A stretch of 64,000 bases of DNA from CAVYXZ01 sp965223835 (GCA_965223835.1 CBDCXQ010000001.1:1922001-1986000), one strand, 5' to 3'. Positions 18,559 to 27,531 are shown, counted from the stretch's first letter. Numbers and translations are program-made. The notes: a model not told the origin generated them from the sequence alone.

Positions 18559-19425
18559 CTAGTTTAAGAGAGGATGCGGCGCTTGAGTTGAGCGCTGCCC
18601 CTCGAATTCCAGCGGTGTGAGATAGCCCAACTGCGAATGCAGACGCTGGGTCATATACGCCACCTCCAACCAGTGGGCGATCTGCCGATAGGCATCCTCG
18701 AAGCCCGTATACTCGCTGTAATCAACATGTTCCGCTTTCAAGGTGCGGATGAACCGCTCGACTAGCCCATTCTGCATCGGCTTACCAACATCGGACATAC
18801 TGATGCGCGTGCCGACGGCGGTCAATAAAGCCGTATGATCCCAGCAGGCATATTGGGAACCCTGATCCGAATGGAAAAGCATTGGTGTCCCAGCCAGCAA
18901 AGCCTGCCGCAAAGCCGTCACCGTCAACTGGCGTGTGAGCCGCTCACTCAGATGCCAACCGCGAACCGCCCGCGTGAAGGCATCCAGGATGACGGCGAGA
19001 TAGATGAAGCGTAGACCCAGACGGATGTAAGTGATGTCGCCAACCCACACCTGATCGGGCCGCACCAGGGCTAAGCCTTTGATCCGGTTGGGATCGCGCG
19101 GATATGAGTGTCGACTGTCCGCCGTCTGCATACGGACCACACCGATGCGGCGGGTATGACCAAGCTGTTTGAGTAAGCGCCGCACAACGGTTGTGCCCAC
19201 CGGCCACCTTTGGCGCTGCAAATGCGCGGTCACCATCCGATAGCCATGATACGGATAGCGCTGCAGGTGTTATTCGACGGCCAGCAGCAACCCAGTCTCA
19301 GCGGGTCGTTGACTGACGTAGTAAGCGGTGCTGCGCGAACAGTGCAACACGGCACACAACTGCGTCACTGGATACTCGTCCGGCAATGCCTGGATCACGG
19401 CCCGTTTCTCCGTCGTTGTTTTTTT
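18559..19425 (-). pseudogene. IS3-family OrfB integrase-type transposase with a premature stop
   Basis: Read in the -1 frame relative to orfA, the frame runs from the slippage site through CSRSTAYYVSQRPAE to an in-frame TAA at 19272-19270 (minus). It then continues from ATG 19236 to 18559 with the rve catalytic core. The DDE residues are visible as Asp in VGDITYIRLG, Asp in LFHSDQGSQYAC and Glu in NGLVERFIRTLKAEH. The stop probably replaced a Gln codon before HLQRYPYHGYRMV. The catalytic core is intact but a full OrfAB fusion cannot be made as written. Confidence 0.82.
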
Positions 19426-19730
19426 ACCCAGTCCTCGGCTTTCTCCAAAATATCCTTATCCAGGGTCAACCGACTCACCAGGCGTTCCAATTCGGCAATG
19501 CGGGCCGCCTGGTCGGGAGTTGCTTGCTCTTTCTGGCGCTGGTCTTTGAAAATGTCCGGTGCTTGTTCTAGAAACTGATCGCGCCATTTGTAGGCCAGCG
19601 ACTCGGTGATGTCATAGTGCCGACAAATCGCGGCGACGGTTTGCTCGCCACGTAGCATCGTCATCACCACTTCGAACTTGAACTGGCCGCTGTGTTGCCG
19701 TCGTTTCTTTGCCATGATTTCTGTCTCCAC
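19395..19730 (-). CDS. IS3-family OrfA transposase (helix-turn-helix)
   Basis: A 111-residue protein with an HTH_Tnp_1 domain (QFKFEVVMTMLRGEQTVAAICRHYDI) followed by a leucine-zipper-like helix (RIAELERLVSRLTLDKDILEKA). Near its end the codons GTA AAA AAA carry an A7 run (plus-strand T7 at 19419-19425). Slipping back one base there joins orfA to the orfB frame (TTTEKRAVIQALPDEY), the classical IS3 route to the OrfAB transposase. The start may be ATG 19730 or the internal MAKKRRQHSG Met. Confidence 0.85.
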   Translation of the reverse strand: METEIMAKKRRQHSGQFKFEVVMTMLRGEQTVAAICRHYDITESLAYKWRDQFLEQAPDIFKDQRQKEQATPDQAARIAELERLVSRLTLDKDILEKAEDWVKKQRRRNGP

Positions 19731-19785
19731 AAGTCTGATTGTACTCGCTTATCCTTGTGTCCAGAAATTCGCGCGCAGTTCAGTC

Positions 19786-19821
19786 ATCTGCTGGTGTCCT
19801 TGGCTCCTTCTTCCAGCAGAT
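19786..19821. repeat. Inverted repeat between IS3 and the first Crp/Fnr gene
   Basis: ATCTGCTGG (19786-19794) is complementary to CCAGCAGAT (19813-19821), a perfect 9-bp stem with an 18-base loop. The adjoining 19765-19950 stretch is pyrimidine-rich and has no convincing gene. The role is unknown. Confidence 0.45.
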
Positions 19822-19925
19822 TATCTCCTCTATCTTCTACCTTACCCCTTTTTCAATTTTGAAGCGATTGCCCTGGCGAAATAGATGACAAGGCTTTGGA
19901 ACATTTACTTGATGAGATATACTTA

Positions 19926-19944
19926 GCTCAAAAATGATTTGAGC
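19926..19944. promoter_or_regulatory. Palindrome just upstream of the first Crp/Fnr gene
   Basis: GCTCAAA (19926-19932) and TTTGAGC (19938-19944) form a perfect 7-bp inverted repeat with a 5-base spacer, ending 8 bases before ATG 19953. Its position would overlap the transcription start or ribosome-binding region, so it could be an autoregulatory operator. It does not match the TGTGA-N6-TCACA pattern found upstream of nosZ. Confidence 0.4.
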
Positions 19945-19952
19945 GTTCAAAA

Positions 19953-20630
19953 ATGTCCGCCTTACGTATTACCCCTTCTGAACTCCATAATATTCCAGCT
20001 TTTCATCGTTTGCCCCCTGGACAACTTCAGAGTCTAGCTAGTGTAGCAATACAGCGGCACTACGACCCTGGACAGATCATCTTTATGGAAGGTGAGCCAG
20101 CCAATTCTTTGTGGTTTGTAGTTAAGGGGCGTGTCAAGATCATCAAGCAATCGCTAAATGGGCGAATTCAAGGCCTGTGCCTCATGAATCGAGGCAAATG
20201 TTTCGGTAGTTGTCCCTTGTTTGATATGGAGCTAAATCCCGCAACTGCTCAGGCGCTAGATGATGTGACACTGTTGGTGCTGCCGGGAGAATCCCTTCAG
20301 CAATTGAAAGTGGGGGATCCGCAGTTAGTCAAAGCACTATTACTTATCTACAGTCAACGACTGGAACACCTGGCACGAGTGAGCGAAGTTTTGGGGTTGT
20401 GGACGGTTTCTGATCGCATCAACGATTGCTTGCTCACCTATGCTAGCGCCAACACACGACAGCCGACTGTTGAATTGACGCATGAAAAGCTTGCCGCACT
20501 ATCTGGCACGGTCCGGGAAGTGGTTACACGCCACCTTAACTTATTGGAAAAACAGGGTGTCATAAAGAGTGAAAGCGGGCATATCGTCATCCTGAATGCC
20601 GATGCGCTTGTACCCCCTTGTGCCTGCTAA
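19953..20630 (+). CDS. Crp/Fnr family transcriptional regulator
   Basis: A 225-residue protein with an N-terminal cyclic-nucleotide-binding-type beta-roll (HYDPGQIIFMEGEPANSLWFVVKGRVKI near residue 30), a dimerisation helix (QRLEHLARVSEVLGLWTVSDRI) and a C-terminal winged helix whose recognition helix is LAALSGTVREVVTRHLNLLEKQGVI. It lacks the N-terminal cysteine cluster of Fnr. Two cysteines in GKCFGSCPLF near residue 80 and two at the extreme C-terminus could be redox- or metal-active. Placement directly ahead of a second regulator and the nos operon suggests NO, N-oxide or oxygen-linked control of denitrification. Confidence 0.88.
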   Translation: MSALRITPSELHNIPAFHRLPPGQLQSLASVAIQRHYDPGQIIFMEGEPANSLWFVVKGRVKIIKQSLNGRIQGLCLMNRGKCFGSCPLFDMELNPATAQALDDVTLLVLPGESLQQLKVGDPQLVKALLLIYSQRLEHLARVSEVLGLWTVSDRINDCLLTYASANTRQPTVELTHEKLAALSGTVREVVTRHLNLLEKQGVIKSESGHIVILNADALVPPCAC

Positions 20631-20650
20631 AATCATCAGGCACCACCCAA

Positions 20651-20666
20651 CGTGATATAGGTCACA
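20651..20666. promoter_or_regulatory. CRP-type binding site upstream of the second Crp/Fnr gene
   Basis: CGTGATATAGGTCACA matches the TGTGA-N6-TCACA half-site layout of Crp/Fnr regulators with one change. A TATAAA (20676-20681) lies close downstream, so the site would overlap the -35 region of that promoter. It resembles the stronger palindrome ahead of nosZ, sharing GGTCACATC. Confidence 0.55.
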
Positions 20667-20728
20667 TCGACTCACTATAAAACCCTCTATGTTAATCGTA
20701 TAGTGATCTATGATAGTGGCGATTGCAG

Positions 20729-21418
20729 ATGGTTCATGTAGAGTTGCTATCCAACCTCCAACTATTTGCAGTACTTAGCCTAAACTCTCAGCGTCATATC
20801 GCTGATCAGGCTGTACTTGCAGAATATCCGGCTCGAGTTGATCTTTATCAACAGGGTAATCCACCCAGCGCTCTTTATCTGCTTCAATCAGGGCGGGTAA
20901 AACTTTACCGCCGATCAAAAGATAAGTGCCAGATTTTGGCGCTGCCAGTTCCTGGAGATTTCCTGGGCGCTGAATCGCTGCCAACCGGCGCGGCCAGTCC
21001 TTTTTCTGCGACCACACTTACTCCAGTTACGGTCATTTATCTTGCGCCGAGTGTGTTGCAAGTGCTACTCGATGAACACCCGGATTTCCAAGAAATTTTT
21101 CTCAAGTTAATCACTGACCGCCTTAAACAGTTTGTCACGCTGGTCCATGATCTGGCATTTCGGGATGTCACCTCCCGCTTGGCAATGGTATTGGTATCTC
21201 GTGCTGAGATCGAAGGTCAGCCCCATGATGATGGCGTTATTTTCGACCGACTGCTTTCGCAGCAAGAATTTGCTGACATGGTAGGCACCGCCCGTGAAGT
21301 CGTCTATCGCACTTTTAAACGCTTTCAAGACGAAAATTTAGTTTATATGACCCGCAATAGCATTACGGTCCGCGACATTGATACCCTCCGTGCTATTGCC
21401 CTTCGAGAAGTCCGTTAA
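20729..21418 (+). CDS. Crp/Fnr family transcriptional regulator (second)
   Basis: A protein of about 229 residues with the same three-part layout: beta-roll (RVDLYQQGNPPSALYLLQSGRVKLYRRS), dimer helix, and winged helix with recognition element EFADMVGTAREVVYRTFKRFQDENLV. An in-frame TTG at 20723 could add two residues. It has only one cysteine and no Fnr-type cluster. It lies between the first regulator and nosZ with CRP-type palindromes on both sides, which fits a local regulator of its own gene and of the nos operon. Confidence 0.87.
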   Translation: MVHVELLSNLQLFAVLSLNSQRHIADQAVLAEYPARVDLYQQGNPPSALYLLQSGRVKLYRRSKDKCQILALPVPGDFLGAESLPTGAASPFSATTLTPVTVIYLAPSVLQVLLDEHPDFQEIFLKLITDRLKQFVTLVHDLAFRDVTSRLAMVLVSRAEIEGQPHDDGVIFDRLLSQQEFADMVGTAREVVYRTFKRFQDENLVYMTRNSITVRDIDTLRAIALREVR

Positions 21419-21443
21419 ATTCCGGTTGTGAAATTTGTCACTG

Positions 21444-21465
21444 TGATGTGACTTGGGTCACATCA
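21444..21465. promoter_or_regulatory. Perfect CRP/Fnr-type palindrome upstream of nosZ
   Basis: TGATGTGAC (21444-21452) and GTCACATCA (21457-21465) form a perfect 9-bp inverted repeat around TTGG, containing the full TGTGA-N6-TCACA core. A possible -10 hexamer CATAAA (21487-21492) lies at about the distance expected if the site sits near -41.5, the class II activator position. It is centred about 108 bases before the nosZ ATG. One of the two adjacent Crp/Fnr proteins is the natural candidate to bind it. Confidence 0.7.
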
Positions 21466-21562
21466 AACTTTGGTTTTCCAGCTCATCATAAATTAAAAGC
21501 GGCACTGCTTCAGGCAGTCATATCTGGCTTTTAAAACAATTTGAGAAGGAGACCAAAAACCA

Positions 21563-23554
21563 ATGATTTCGCAACGATTATCCCAGAAGATGGTATTTAT
21601 CGGGGTGATTCTCGCTGTGGTTGCATTATTGGCCGTGGTGATTGCGCCGAGAACGATCACCAGCGCCCAGAGCGATGGCACGGACTGGCAGAGTATCGCG
21701 GAAGCCAGAGGTTTTACCGATGAAGATCTGCGGGCCGCTGTGATGACCCATATGCCCAGTGGTGTACTGGATGATTATGTGATGTTTGCATCGGGCGGTC
21801 ACAGCGGGCAGATGTTTGCTATCGGCCTGCCGTCAATGCGGTTGCTTCGCACAATTGCCGTTTTTACACCGGAACCCTGGCAAGGATATGGCTATGGTGC
21901 AGGCGAGGAAGTTCTCGCCGGTGGCAATTTCGGTGACCGCGAAGTTCTCTGGGCGGATACACACCACCCGGCGCTCAGCGAGACGAACGGTGACTATGAT
22001 GGACAGTTTGTTTTCATCAACGATAAGGCCAATGGTCGGGTTGCAGTGATTGATCTACGCGATTTCGAGACCAAGCAGATCATCAACAATCCGCTGTATT
22101 ACAACGATCATGGCGGTACGATGGTGACGCCAAATACTGAATATGTCATCGAACCGGGTCAATATGGTCAGCCACTGGGCGGTGATTATGCATCATTAGA
22201 CAGTTATGCCGAAGAATTCAAAGGCATGATTACCTTCTGGAAATTTGATCGTGAAGCCGGACGTATAGATCAATCGCAATCGTTTGCAATGGAGTTGCCC
22301 CCATACTGGCAAGATTTGTGCGACGCTGGCAAGCAAGTTTCCGACGGTTGGGTGTTCTGCAATTCCTTTAATACTGAACTCGCGCTGGGCGGAATCGAAA
22401 AGGGGAACCCACCATTCGAAGCGGGTGTAAGCCGCAATACAACTGACTTCCTGCACATCATTAACCTGGAAGCGGCAACAGCGGTTTATGAGGCTGGTCA
22501 AACGGTAGAAATCGCCGGAATGCCGGTCATTCCGCTTGACACCGCTATCGAAAATAATCTTCTGTTCTTCACGCCGGAACCGCGCAGCCCCCATGGTGCC
22601 GATGTTGCGCCGCAGGGTGATTTCATCGTTGTATCGGGCAAGCTTGATCCGCATGTGACGATCTACAGCTTCGCTAAGATTATGGCGGCGATTGACGCCG
22701 GTATCGCCGAAACCGATCAGTATGGGGTGCCGATTATCCCGCTCGAAGATGCAATGGAAGCTCAGGTTGAGGTTGGCCTGGGGCCGTTGCATACACAGTT
22801 TGGCCCGGATGGTTATGCGTACACGAGCCTTTTCTTAGACAACGCCGTCGCTCGTTGGAGCCTGGGGGCGGAAGGTTATCGGCCCGATGATGGCTGGACC
22901 CTACAGGGCACAGTCCCGACCCAGTATAACGTCGGCCACATCGCGGTCGCTGAGGGTGATACCGTCAGTCCCGATGGAAATTACCTGGTGTCACTGAATA
23001 AGTGGTCGGTTGATCGCTTCCTGAATCTAGGGCCACTGCTGCCCCAAAATCTACAACTTGTTGATATTTCGCAGGGTGGCGATCAAATGCAAGTCATTTA
23101 TGACATGCCGTTGACAGCAGGTGAGCCACATTACGCTCAGATTATCAAAGCCGACAAACTTAACGCCTGGGAAGTTTATCCCGAAATCGGCTGGGATCCG
23201 GTTACACAATCAGTCAGCCCGGATGCGGTGATGCCAGGTGATGAGGGTATCGAACGTGATGGAAATAATGTCACCGTTCGCATGACATCAGTTCGCAGCC
23301 ACTTCACACCTGAACACGTCGAAATTCAGGCCGGTGACCACGTGACCTGGACGATTACCAATATCGAACGCGCCCGTGATGCGACCCACGGTCTGGCTAT
23401 TCCGTACTATGGCATCAACCTTAGTATCGAACCCGGCGAGACCATTACGTTCGAGTTTGAAGCGACCGAAGACGGTGTATTCAGCTACTACTGCACGGAG
23501 TTCTGCTCGGCGCTACATCTGGAAATGATGGGGTATATGTTGGTCCAACCCTAG
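21563..23554 (+). CDS. nosZ: Nitrous-oxide reductase, Sec-dependent (clade II) NosZ
   Basis: A 663-residue periplasmic copper enzyme reducing N2O to N2. The N-terminus has a Sec-type hydrophobic signal ending near TSAQ and no twin-arginine motif, as in clade II enzymes. CuZ histidines are visible in DTHHP (134/135), YYNDHGG, RSPHGAD, LDPHVTI, GPLHTQF and YNVGHIA. The CuA site is at the C-terminus: Cys644, Cys648, His652 and Met655 in CTEFCSALHLEM. All expected ligands appear present, so the enzyme should be active. RBS AGAAGGAGA precedes the ATG. It is the first gene of the nos operon. Confidence 0.96.
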   Translation: MISQRLSQKMVFIGVILAVVALLAVVIAPRTITSAQSDGTDWQSIAEARGFTDEDLRAAVMTHMPSGVLDDYVMFASGGHSGQMFAIGLPSMRLLRTIAVFTPEPWQGYGYGAGEEVLAGGNFGDREVLWADTHHPALSETNGDYDGQFVFINDKANGRVAVIDLRDFETKQIINNPLYYNDHGGTMVTPNTEYVIEPGQYGQPLGGDYASLDSYAEEFKGMITFWKFDREAGRIDQSQSFAMELPPYWQDLCDAGKQVSDGWVFCNSFNTELALGGIEKGNPPFEAGVSRNTTDFLHIINLEAATAVYEAGQTVEIAGMPVIPLDTAIENNLLFFTPEPRSPHGADVAPQGDFIVVSGKLDPHVTIYSFAKIMAAIDAGIAETDQYGVPIIPLEDAMEAQVEVGLGPLHTQFGPDGYAYTSLFLDNAVARWSLGAEGYRPDDGWTLQGTVPTQYNVGHIAVAEGDTVSPDGNYLVSLNKWSVDRFLNLGPLLPQNLQLVDISQGGDQMQVIYDMPLTAGEPHYAQIIKADKLNAWEVYPEIGWDPVTQSVSPDAVMPGDEGIERDGNNVTVRMTSVRSHFTPEHVEIQAGDHVTWTITNIERARDATHGLAIPYYGINLSIEPGETITFEFEATEDGVFSYYCTEFCSALHLEMMGYMLVQP

Positions 23555-23569
23555 CGGGTTTACCGAGAT

Positions 23570-23603
23570 GGTGTTGGGGGTTGGGGCCACAGCCCCCAAC
23601 ACC
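23570..23603 (+). promoter_or_regulatory. Strong stem-loop after nosZ
   Basis: GGTGTTGGGGG (23570-23580) pairs perfectly with CCCCCAACACC (23593-23603). No T-run follows, so this is probably a partial terminator or an mRNA-stabilising hairpin that raises nosZ output relative to the downstream accessory genes. Confidence 0.7.
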
Positions 23604-23672
23604 GCTCAATTATATTTCTATCGACTACAACTCAATTGAAACATACCGTTTAAGCTGCTAGGGAGGACCAAA

Positions 23673-24350
23673 ATGACAGCGAAAACGATTAATGAATCTG
23701 CTCCTGATTCGAATCAGCAATCTTCTCGGGCTATTTCCTCAACATCTATACGTCGGTTAACAATCGGCCTGCTTATCCTTGCAGCGATCCTGTTGCTAGC
23801 CTCCATCCAGTTTCCTTATTGGCGGATGGTGCTTGATGCGCCGCAGTATCCACAGGGGCTGGAAATGCGGGTCTTTGTCAATCGCATGACTGGTGACGAA
23901 GATGAAACCCTGGACGACGTGCGTGAAATCGATGGCCTTAACCACTACATTGGAATGGAGTCGCTCTACAACGCAGCCCAACTGGAACGTCAAATTGCGC
24001 TACCAGCCGTTATCATCATGTCGGTTCTTCTCGTTGTGGCGGCAGTTTGGAAACACCGTTGGTCCTGGTTGCTGACAATTCCTGCGATTGGATTTCCATT
24101 TGTTTTTCTCGGCGATCTCGCGTTCTGGCTGAATAACTATGGTCAGAATCTTGATCCACTAGCTCCTCTTTCCAGCGCCATCAAACCGTTTACACCGCCG
24201 ATTCTAGGCGAAGGCGTCATTGGCAATTTCCGCACCATAGCTTATATCGAATTGGGGTGGTTTATTGCGGTTGCGGGAGGCGTCCTAATCATTATAGCAC
24301 TACTGGTCCGGTTGGTTGATGCGCGGAGACAAGCCCATGCGGCGGGGTAA
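23673..24350 (+). CDS. nosB: NosB-like membrane protein of clade II nos operons
   Basis: A 225-residue protein with about four membrane segments (near residues 28-48, 110-128, 133-152 and 190-213). A conserved-looking extracytoplasmic loop contains QYPQGLEMRVFVNRM and GLNHYIGMESLYNAAQLER. Clade II operons carry an integral membrane protein, NosB, directly between nosZ and nosD, and this gene has that position. Its role is unproven but it is needed for N2O reduction in organisms of this type. GGGAGG precedes the ATG, and its end overlaps nosD. Confidence 0.7.
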   Translation: MTAKTINESAPDSNQQSSRAISSTSIRRLTIGLLILAAILLLASIQFPYWRMVLDAPQYPQGLEMRVFVNRMTGDEDETLDDVREIDGLNHYIGMESLYNAAQLERQIALPAVIIMSVLLVVAAVWKHRWSWLLTIPAIGFPFVFLGDLAFWLNNYGQNLDPLAPLSSAIKPFTPPILGEGVIGNFRTIAYIELGWFIAVAGGVLIIIALLVRLVDARRQAHAAG

Positions 24351-25785
24351 GTTTGTGCTGTGTTGTGCCACTTTGATAGTGCTCCTGTTAGCCGGCGGTG
24401 TGGGATCGGCTCAGGCTAGTCCGCTGGTGGTTTCCCCCGATGGCCCCTATCGCACAATAGCGGCGGCGCTCGATGATGCTGCGCATGGCGCTACCATTGA
24501 GGTTCATGGTGGCATTTATCCTGGCCCCTTGTACGTTGAGAAATCAGTAACCCTAATTGGCATTGATCAGCCAATCATTGATGGCGGGGGCGAGGGCAGT
24601 ATTGTCATCATCAATGCGCCTAACGTCACACTCCAGGGATTTATTGTCAAGAATACCGGCACACAGATGCATCATGAAGACTCCGGGATCATTATTCAGG
24701 CCGATGATGTGATTGTTGCGGATAATGTCGTCGAAAACGTGTTGTTTGGCATCTACTTTGCCGATGCTGACAATGGGCTGGCCCGCAACAATACGATTCA
24801 AGGGCGTGAAGATCTGGACATCGCCTTGCGAGGTGATGGGATTCGGGTCTGGTTCAGTAACAACGTTATGTTGCAGGACAATGAAATTTACCACACTCGA
24901 GACACCCTTATCTGGTATGCCAATGGAATACAAATTGTAGGCAATGATTTTCATGACAACCGTTATGGCCTGCATTTTATGTACAGTCATGATGCCAACA
25001 TTGAGGCCAACACATTTGCCGATAATCATGTCGGCACCTATCTGATGTATTCTCAGAAACTGAATATGCACAACAATCTGCTGACGCATAATACCGGCCC
25101 AAGTGGTTACGGCCTGGCTCTTAAAGATATGGATGAGGTCGTGGTTGCGGATAATGCGTTTGTCGCGAACCGCGTCGGTTTGTATATCGACAACTCACCC
25201 TCCCGTTACGAAGGGGAAAATTCGTTTCTCAATAATTATTTTGCCTACAACGATCTCGGCGTCACCATGCTACCTGCCGTTGAACGAAATGTTTTTCAGG
25301 CCAATGCTTTTCAAGAGAATCGCCAACAGGCGGGAACACGCGGGCGGGGCGACTTGCTGGGTAACATCTGGACGACAGCCGGTATGGGTAACTATTGGAG
25401 CGATTATGTGGGCTATGATGCTGATGCTGATGGGGTAGGTGATATGCCGTATAAGGTGGAAAAACTGTTTGAAAGCCTGGTCGACAGTTACCCTGAATTG
25501 CGCTTGTTTATTTATAGCCCGGCGAGCCAGGCGATTGATTTTGCAGCAGCAGCGTTCCCTTCACTACGTCCTGATACCAAGTTGGTTGATGACGCTCCGA
25601 TAATGAGCTATGTCATCCCGGCCAGGGCTGCCGAGTCACCTTCGGGAATATCCTTACCTTTTCTCATTACTGCGCTCATGATGCTGGGGATCGGGTTTGG
25701 CATTTGTGCAGTAGCCATGGCTAGCACGTTGCCACGTCAAAGTGGTCAGGTTCAGTCGGCTGAAGCGTTTCAGGTAGGCACTTGA
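24337..25785 (+). CDS. nosD: NosD, periplasmic beta-helix copper-cluster assembly protein
   Basis: About 482 residues. A signal peptide (MRRGKFVLCCATLIVLLLAGG) is followed by a parallel beta-helix of repeated N-rich turns (VTLQGFIVKNTG, NNVMLQDNEIYHTRDT, YGLHFMYSHDANIEANTF), the CASH repeats of NosD. A hydrophobic C-terminal segment near residues 445-468 may anchor it. NosD works with NosF and NosY to supply sulfur or copper for the CuZ cluster. The ATG at 24337 is chosen because GGAG at 24325 is well placed; it overlaps nosB by 14 bases. Confidence 0.92.
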   Translation: MRRGKFVLCCATLIVLLLAGGVGSAQASPLVVSPDGPYRTIAAALDDAAHGATIEVHGGIYPGPLYVEKSVTLIGIDQPIIDGGGEGSIVIINAPNVTLQGFIVKNTGTQMHHEDSGIIIQADDVIVADNVVENVLFGIYFADADNGLARNNTIQGREDLDIALRGDGIRVWFSNNVMLQDNEIYHTRDTLIWYANGIQIVGNDFHDNRYGLHFMYSHDANIEANTFADNHVGTYLMYSQKLNMHNNLLTHNTGPSGYGLALKDMDEVVVADNAFVANRVGLYIDNSPSRYEGENSFLNNYFAYNDLGVTMLPAVERNVFQANAFQENRQQAGTRGRGDLLGNIWTTAGMGNYWSDYVGYDADADGVGDMPYKVEKLFESLVDSYPELRLFIYSPASQAIDFAAAAFPSLRPDTKLVDDAPIMSYVIPARAAESPSGISLPFLITALMMLGIGFGICAVAMASTLPRQSGQVQSAEAFQVGT

Positions 25786-25802
25786 GAGGTGCATGAAGAA
25801 GC

Positions 25803-26687
25803 ATGATTATTGCGAAGAATTTGACCAAACGATATGGAGAAATTGTTGCCCTCAACGCCATCTCATTCACGATTGTGGCTGGAGAAGCAGTTGCGCTTTG
25901 GGGCGCGAACGGTGCTGGTAAGACCACCACACTCCGCTGCTTGCTTGGTGTACAGGGCTTTGAAGGTGAGTTGAGGGTCAACGGTGTTCAGGCCCGTCAA
26001 AATGGTAAGGCGACTCGCGCTGCCATCGGATATGTGCCGCAAGAAGTGGTATTTTATGACATGACGGTGCAGGAAACGCTCCATTTCTATGCGCGTCTCA
26101 AAAAGGCACTCCCTCTGCGTATTGATGCCGTCTTGGAACAGGTCCAGTTGACAGATCATCGCGCCAAGCGCGTCAATGTGTTGTCCGGGGGTATGAAGCA
26201 GCGGTTGGCGCTGGCGGTTGCCTTGCTGGCCGATCCGCCTATTCTGGTGCTGGATGAACCGACGGCGAACCTTGATGTACAGGCGCAGCGGGACTTTATT
26301 CACTCGATACAGAACCTTAACCAGGCGGGAAAAACAATCGTTTTCTCCTCACATCGCCTGGAAGAAGTGATGGCGCTCGGTAGCCGAGTTCTAGTGTTGA
26401 CCGATGGAAGTATAACGCTCGAGTGCCAACCGCATGAGCTGGCTGAGAAACTGGGATTGCATCGCTGGTTACGCATTTGGGTTCCAGCGAAGCACAAACA
26501 AGCTACCGTGAAGGTTCTTGAAAACCAGGGCTTTACCTACACGCCTAACGGTTGCAGCTTCTATGTCCAGGTTAATCTGGGCGGTAAGATAGCGCCCCTG
26601 CGCTCATTAGAAATGGCACAAATCCCGGTTGAGGATTTCGACTTAATCGATGGTGAGTTTATGCCTCAAGGAGAAGGCCATGATTGA
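25803..26687 (+). CDS. nosF: NosF, ABC transporter ATPase
   Basis: A 294-residue ATPase. Walker A is GANGAGKTT near residue 38, the signature is VLSGGMKQRLALAVALL, Walker B is PILVLDEPTANLD and the switch His is in SSHRLEE. The C-terminal region of about 80 residues is typical of NosF-like subunits. It energises the NosDFY complex used to build the CuZ site of NosZ. The last 8 bases overlap the next gene. Confidence 0.93.
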   Translation: MIIAKNLTKRYGEIVALNAISFTIVAGEAVALWGANGAGKTTTLRCLLGVQGFEGELRVNGVQARQNGKATRAAIGYVPQEVVFYDMTVQETLHFYARLKKALPLRIDAVLEQVQLTDHRAKRVNVLSGGMKQRLALAVALLADPPILVLDEPTANLDVQAQRDFIHSIQNLNQAGKTIVFSSHRLEEVMALGSRVLVLTDGSITLECQPHELAEKLGLHRWLRIWVPAKHKQATVKVLENQGFTYTPNGCSFYVQVNLGGKIAPLRSLEMAQIPVEDFDLIDGEFMPQGEGHD

Positions 26688-27531
26688 GTTTTCCAATATC
26701 AAGGCAATTGCGCATAAAGAACTGCGTGATGCCCTTCGTAATCGTTGGTTTATTGTCTTTACGATTGCCTTCGCCGGACTGTCACTGGCGCTATCCGCCT
26801 TAATACAACCTGGTGGTACGCAAGTTCGAACCATGAGTTATAGTCGCACGGCTGCCAGTCTGGTTAACCTGGTGTTGCTTTTTGTGCCATTGATCGGTCT
26901 CACGCTGGGTTCCGCAAATCTGGCTGGCGATCATGAAACCGGTGCATTATTTTACCTCCTGGCACAACCAGTCAACCGGGTTGAAGTTCTGCTTGGGAAA
27001 TACGCTGGTTTGGCCGGTGCGCTGCTAGCAACTTTAACGCTTGGTTTCGGTGTTGCTGGGTTTGCACTGGCACTGCAAGGGAGTATTCAGGATGTCGGTA
27101 GTTATCTCCTGACAGTCATGCTGGCTTTCCTGTTGGCTCTGGCTATGCTGAGTCTCGGTTTTCTTATGTCTGCGTTTGCGGGGAAAACAGCAACGGCTCT
27201 TGGTGGTGCGTTGTTCCTGTGGCTGTTTCTTGTCTTTATCGGTGACTTGGGTCTTATGGGAACGGCAGTGTCCACGCAAATGCCGATTGAGACGGTATTT
27301 TTCATTGCAGTTCTCAATCCACTCCAAATGTTCAAAATCGCATCCATCTTGAGCATTCAGGCTAACCTGGAAGTCTTGGGACCTGCTGGATTGTACGCCA
27401 CTGATGAGTTCGGTGGTTTGTTGCTCCCATTGCTGCTGCTTGGGTTGGTGATTTGGATTATTTTGCCCCTGGTCGGTGCAGTAACAGTGTTCGTGCAGCA
27501 CGAAAAGCGTCTCTTCAAAGGAAATGTGTGA
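26680..27531 (+). CDS. nosY: NosY, ABC transporter permease
   Basis: A protein of about 283 residues with six predicted membrane segments. The N-terminal IAHKELRDALRNRWFI is typical of ABC-2/NosY permeases. The ATG at 26680 overlaps nosF by 8 bases and has AAGGAG at 26668-26673. The upstream GTG at 26650 is less likely. It forms the membrane part of NosDFY. Its stop shares one base with the next ATG (TGATG). Confidence 0.92.
   Translation: MIEFSNIKAIAHKELRDALRNRWFIVFTIAFAGLSLALSALIQPGGTQVRTMSYSRTAASLVNLVLLFVPLIGLTLGSANLAGDHETGALFYLLAQPVNRVEVLLGKYAGLAGALLATLTLGFGVAGFALALQGSIQDVGSYLLTVMLAFLLALAMLSLGFLMSAFAGKTATALGGALFLWLFLVFIGDLGLMGTAVSTQMPIETVFFIAVLNPLQMFKIASILSIQANLEVLGPAGLYATDEFGGLLLPLLLLGLVIWIILPLVGAVTVFVQHEKRLFKGNV

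Larger units (their letters stand above)
18542..19764 (-). mobile_element. IS3-family insertion sequence, about 1.22 kb
   Basis: The terminal sequences CTGGACAG (18542-18549) and TGTCCAG (19758-19764) are inverted, and AAA flanks both ends, consistent with a 3-bp target duplication, although a homopolymer triplet is weak evidence. Inside are an orfA-type helix-turn-helix gene and an orfB-type integrase on the minus strand, linked by an A7 slippage site. It interrupts or truncates the serine recombinase gene to its left. Confidence 0.75.
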
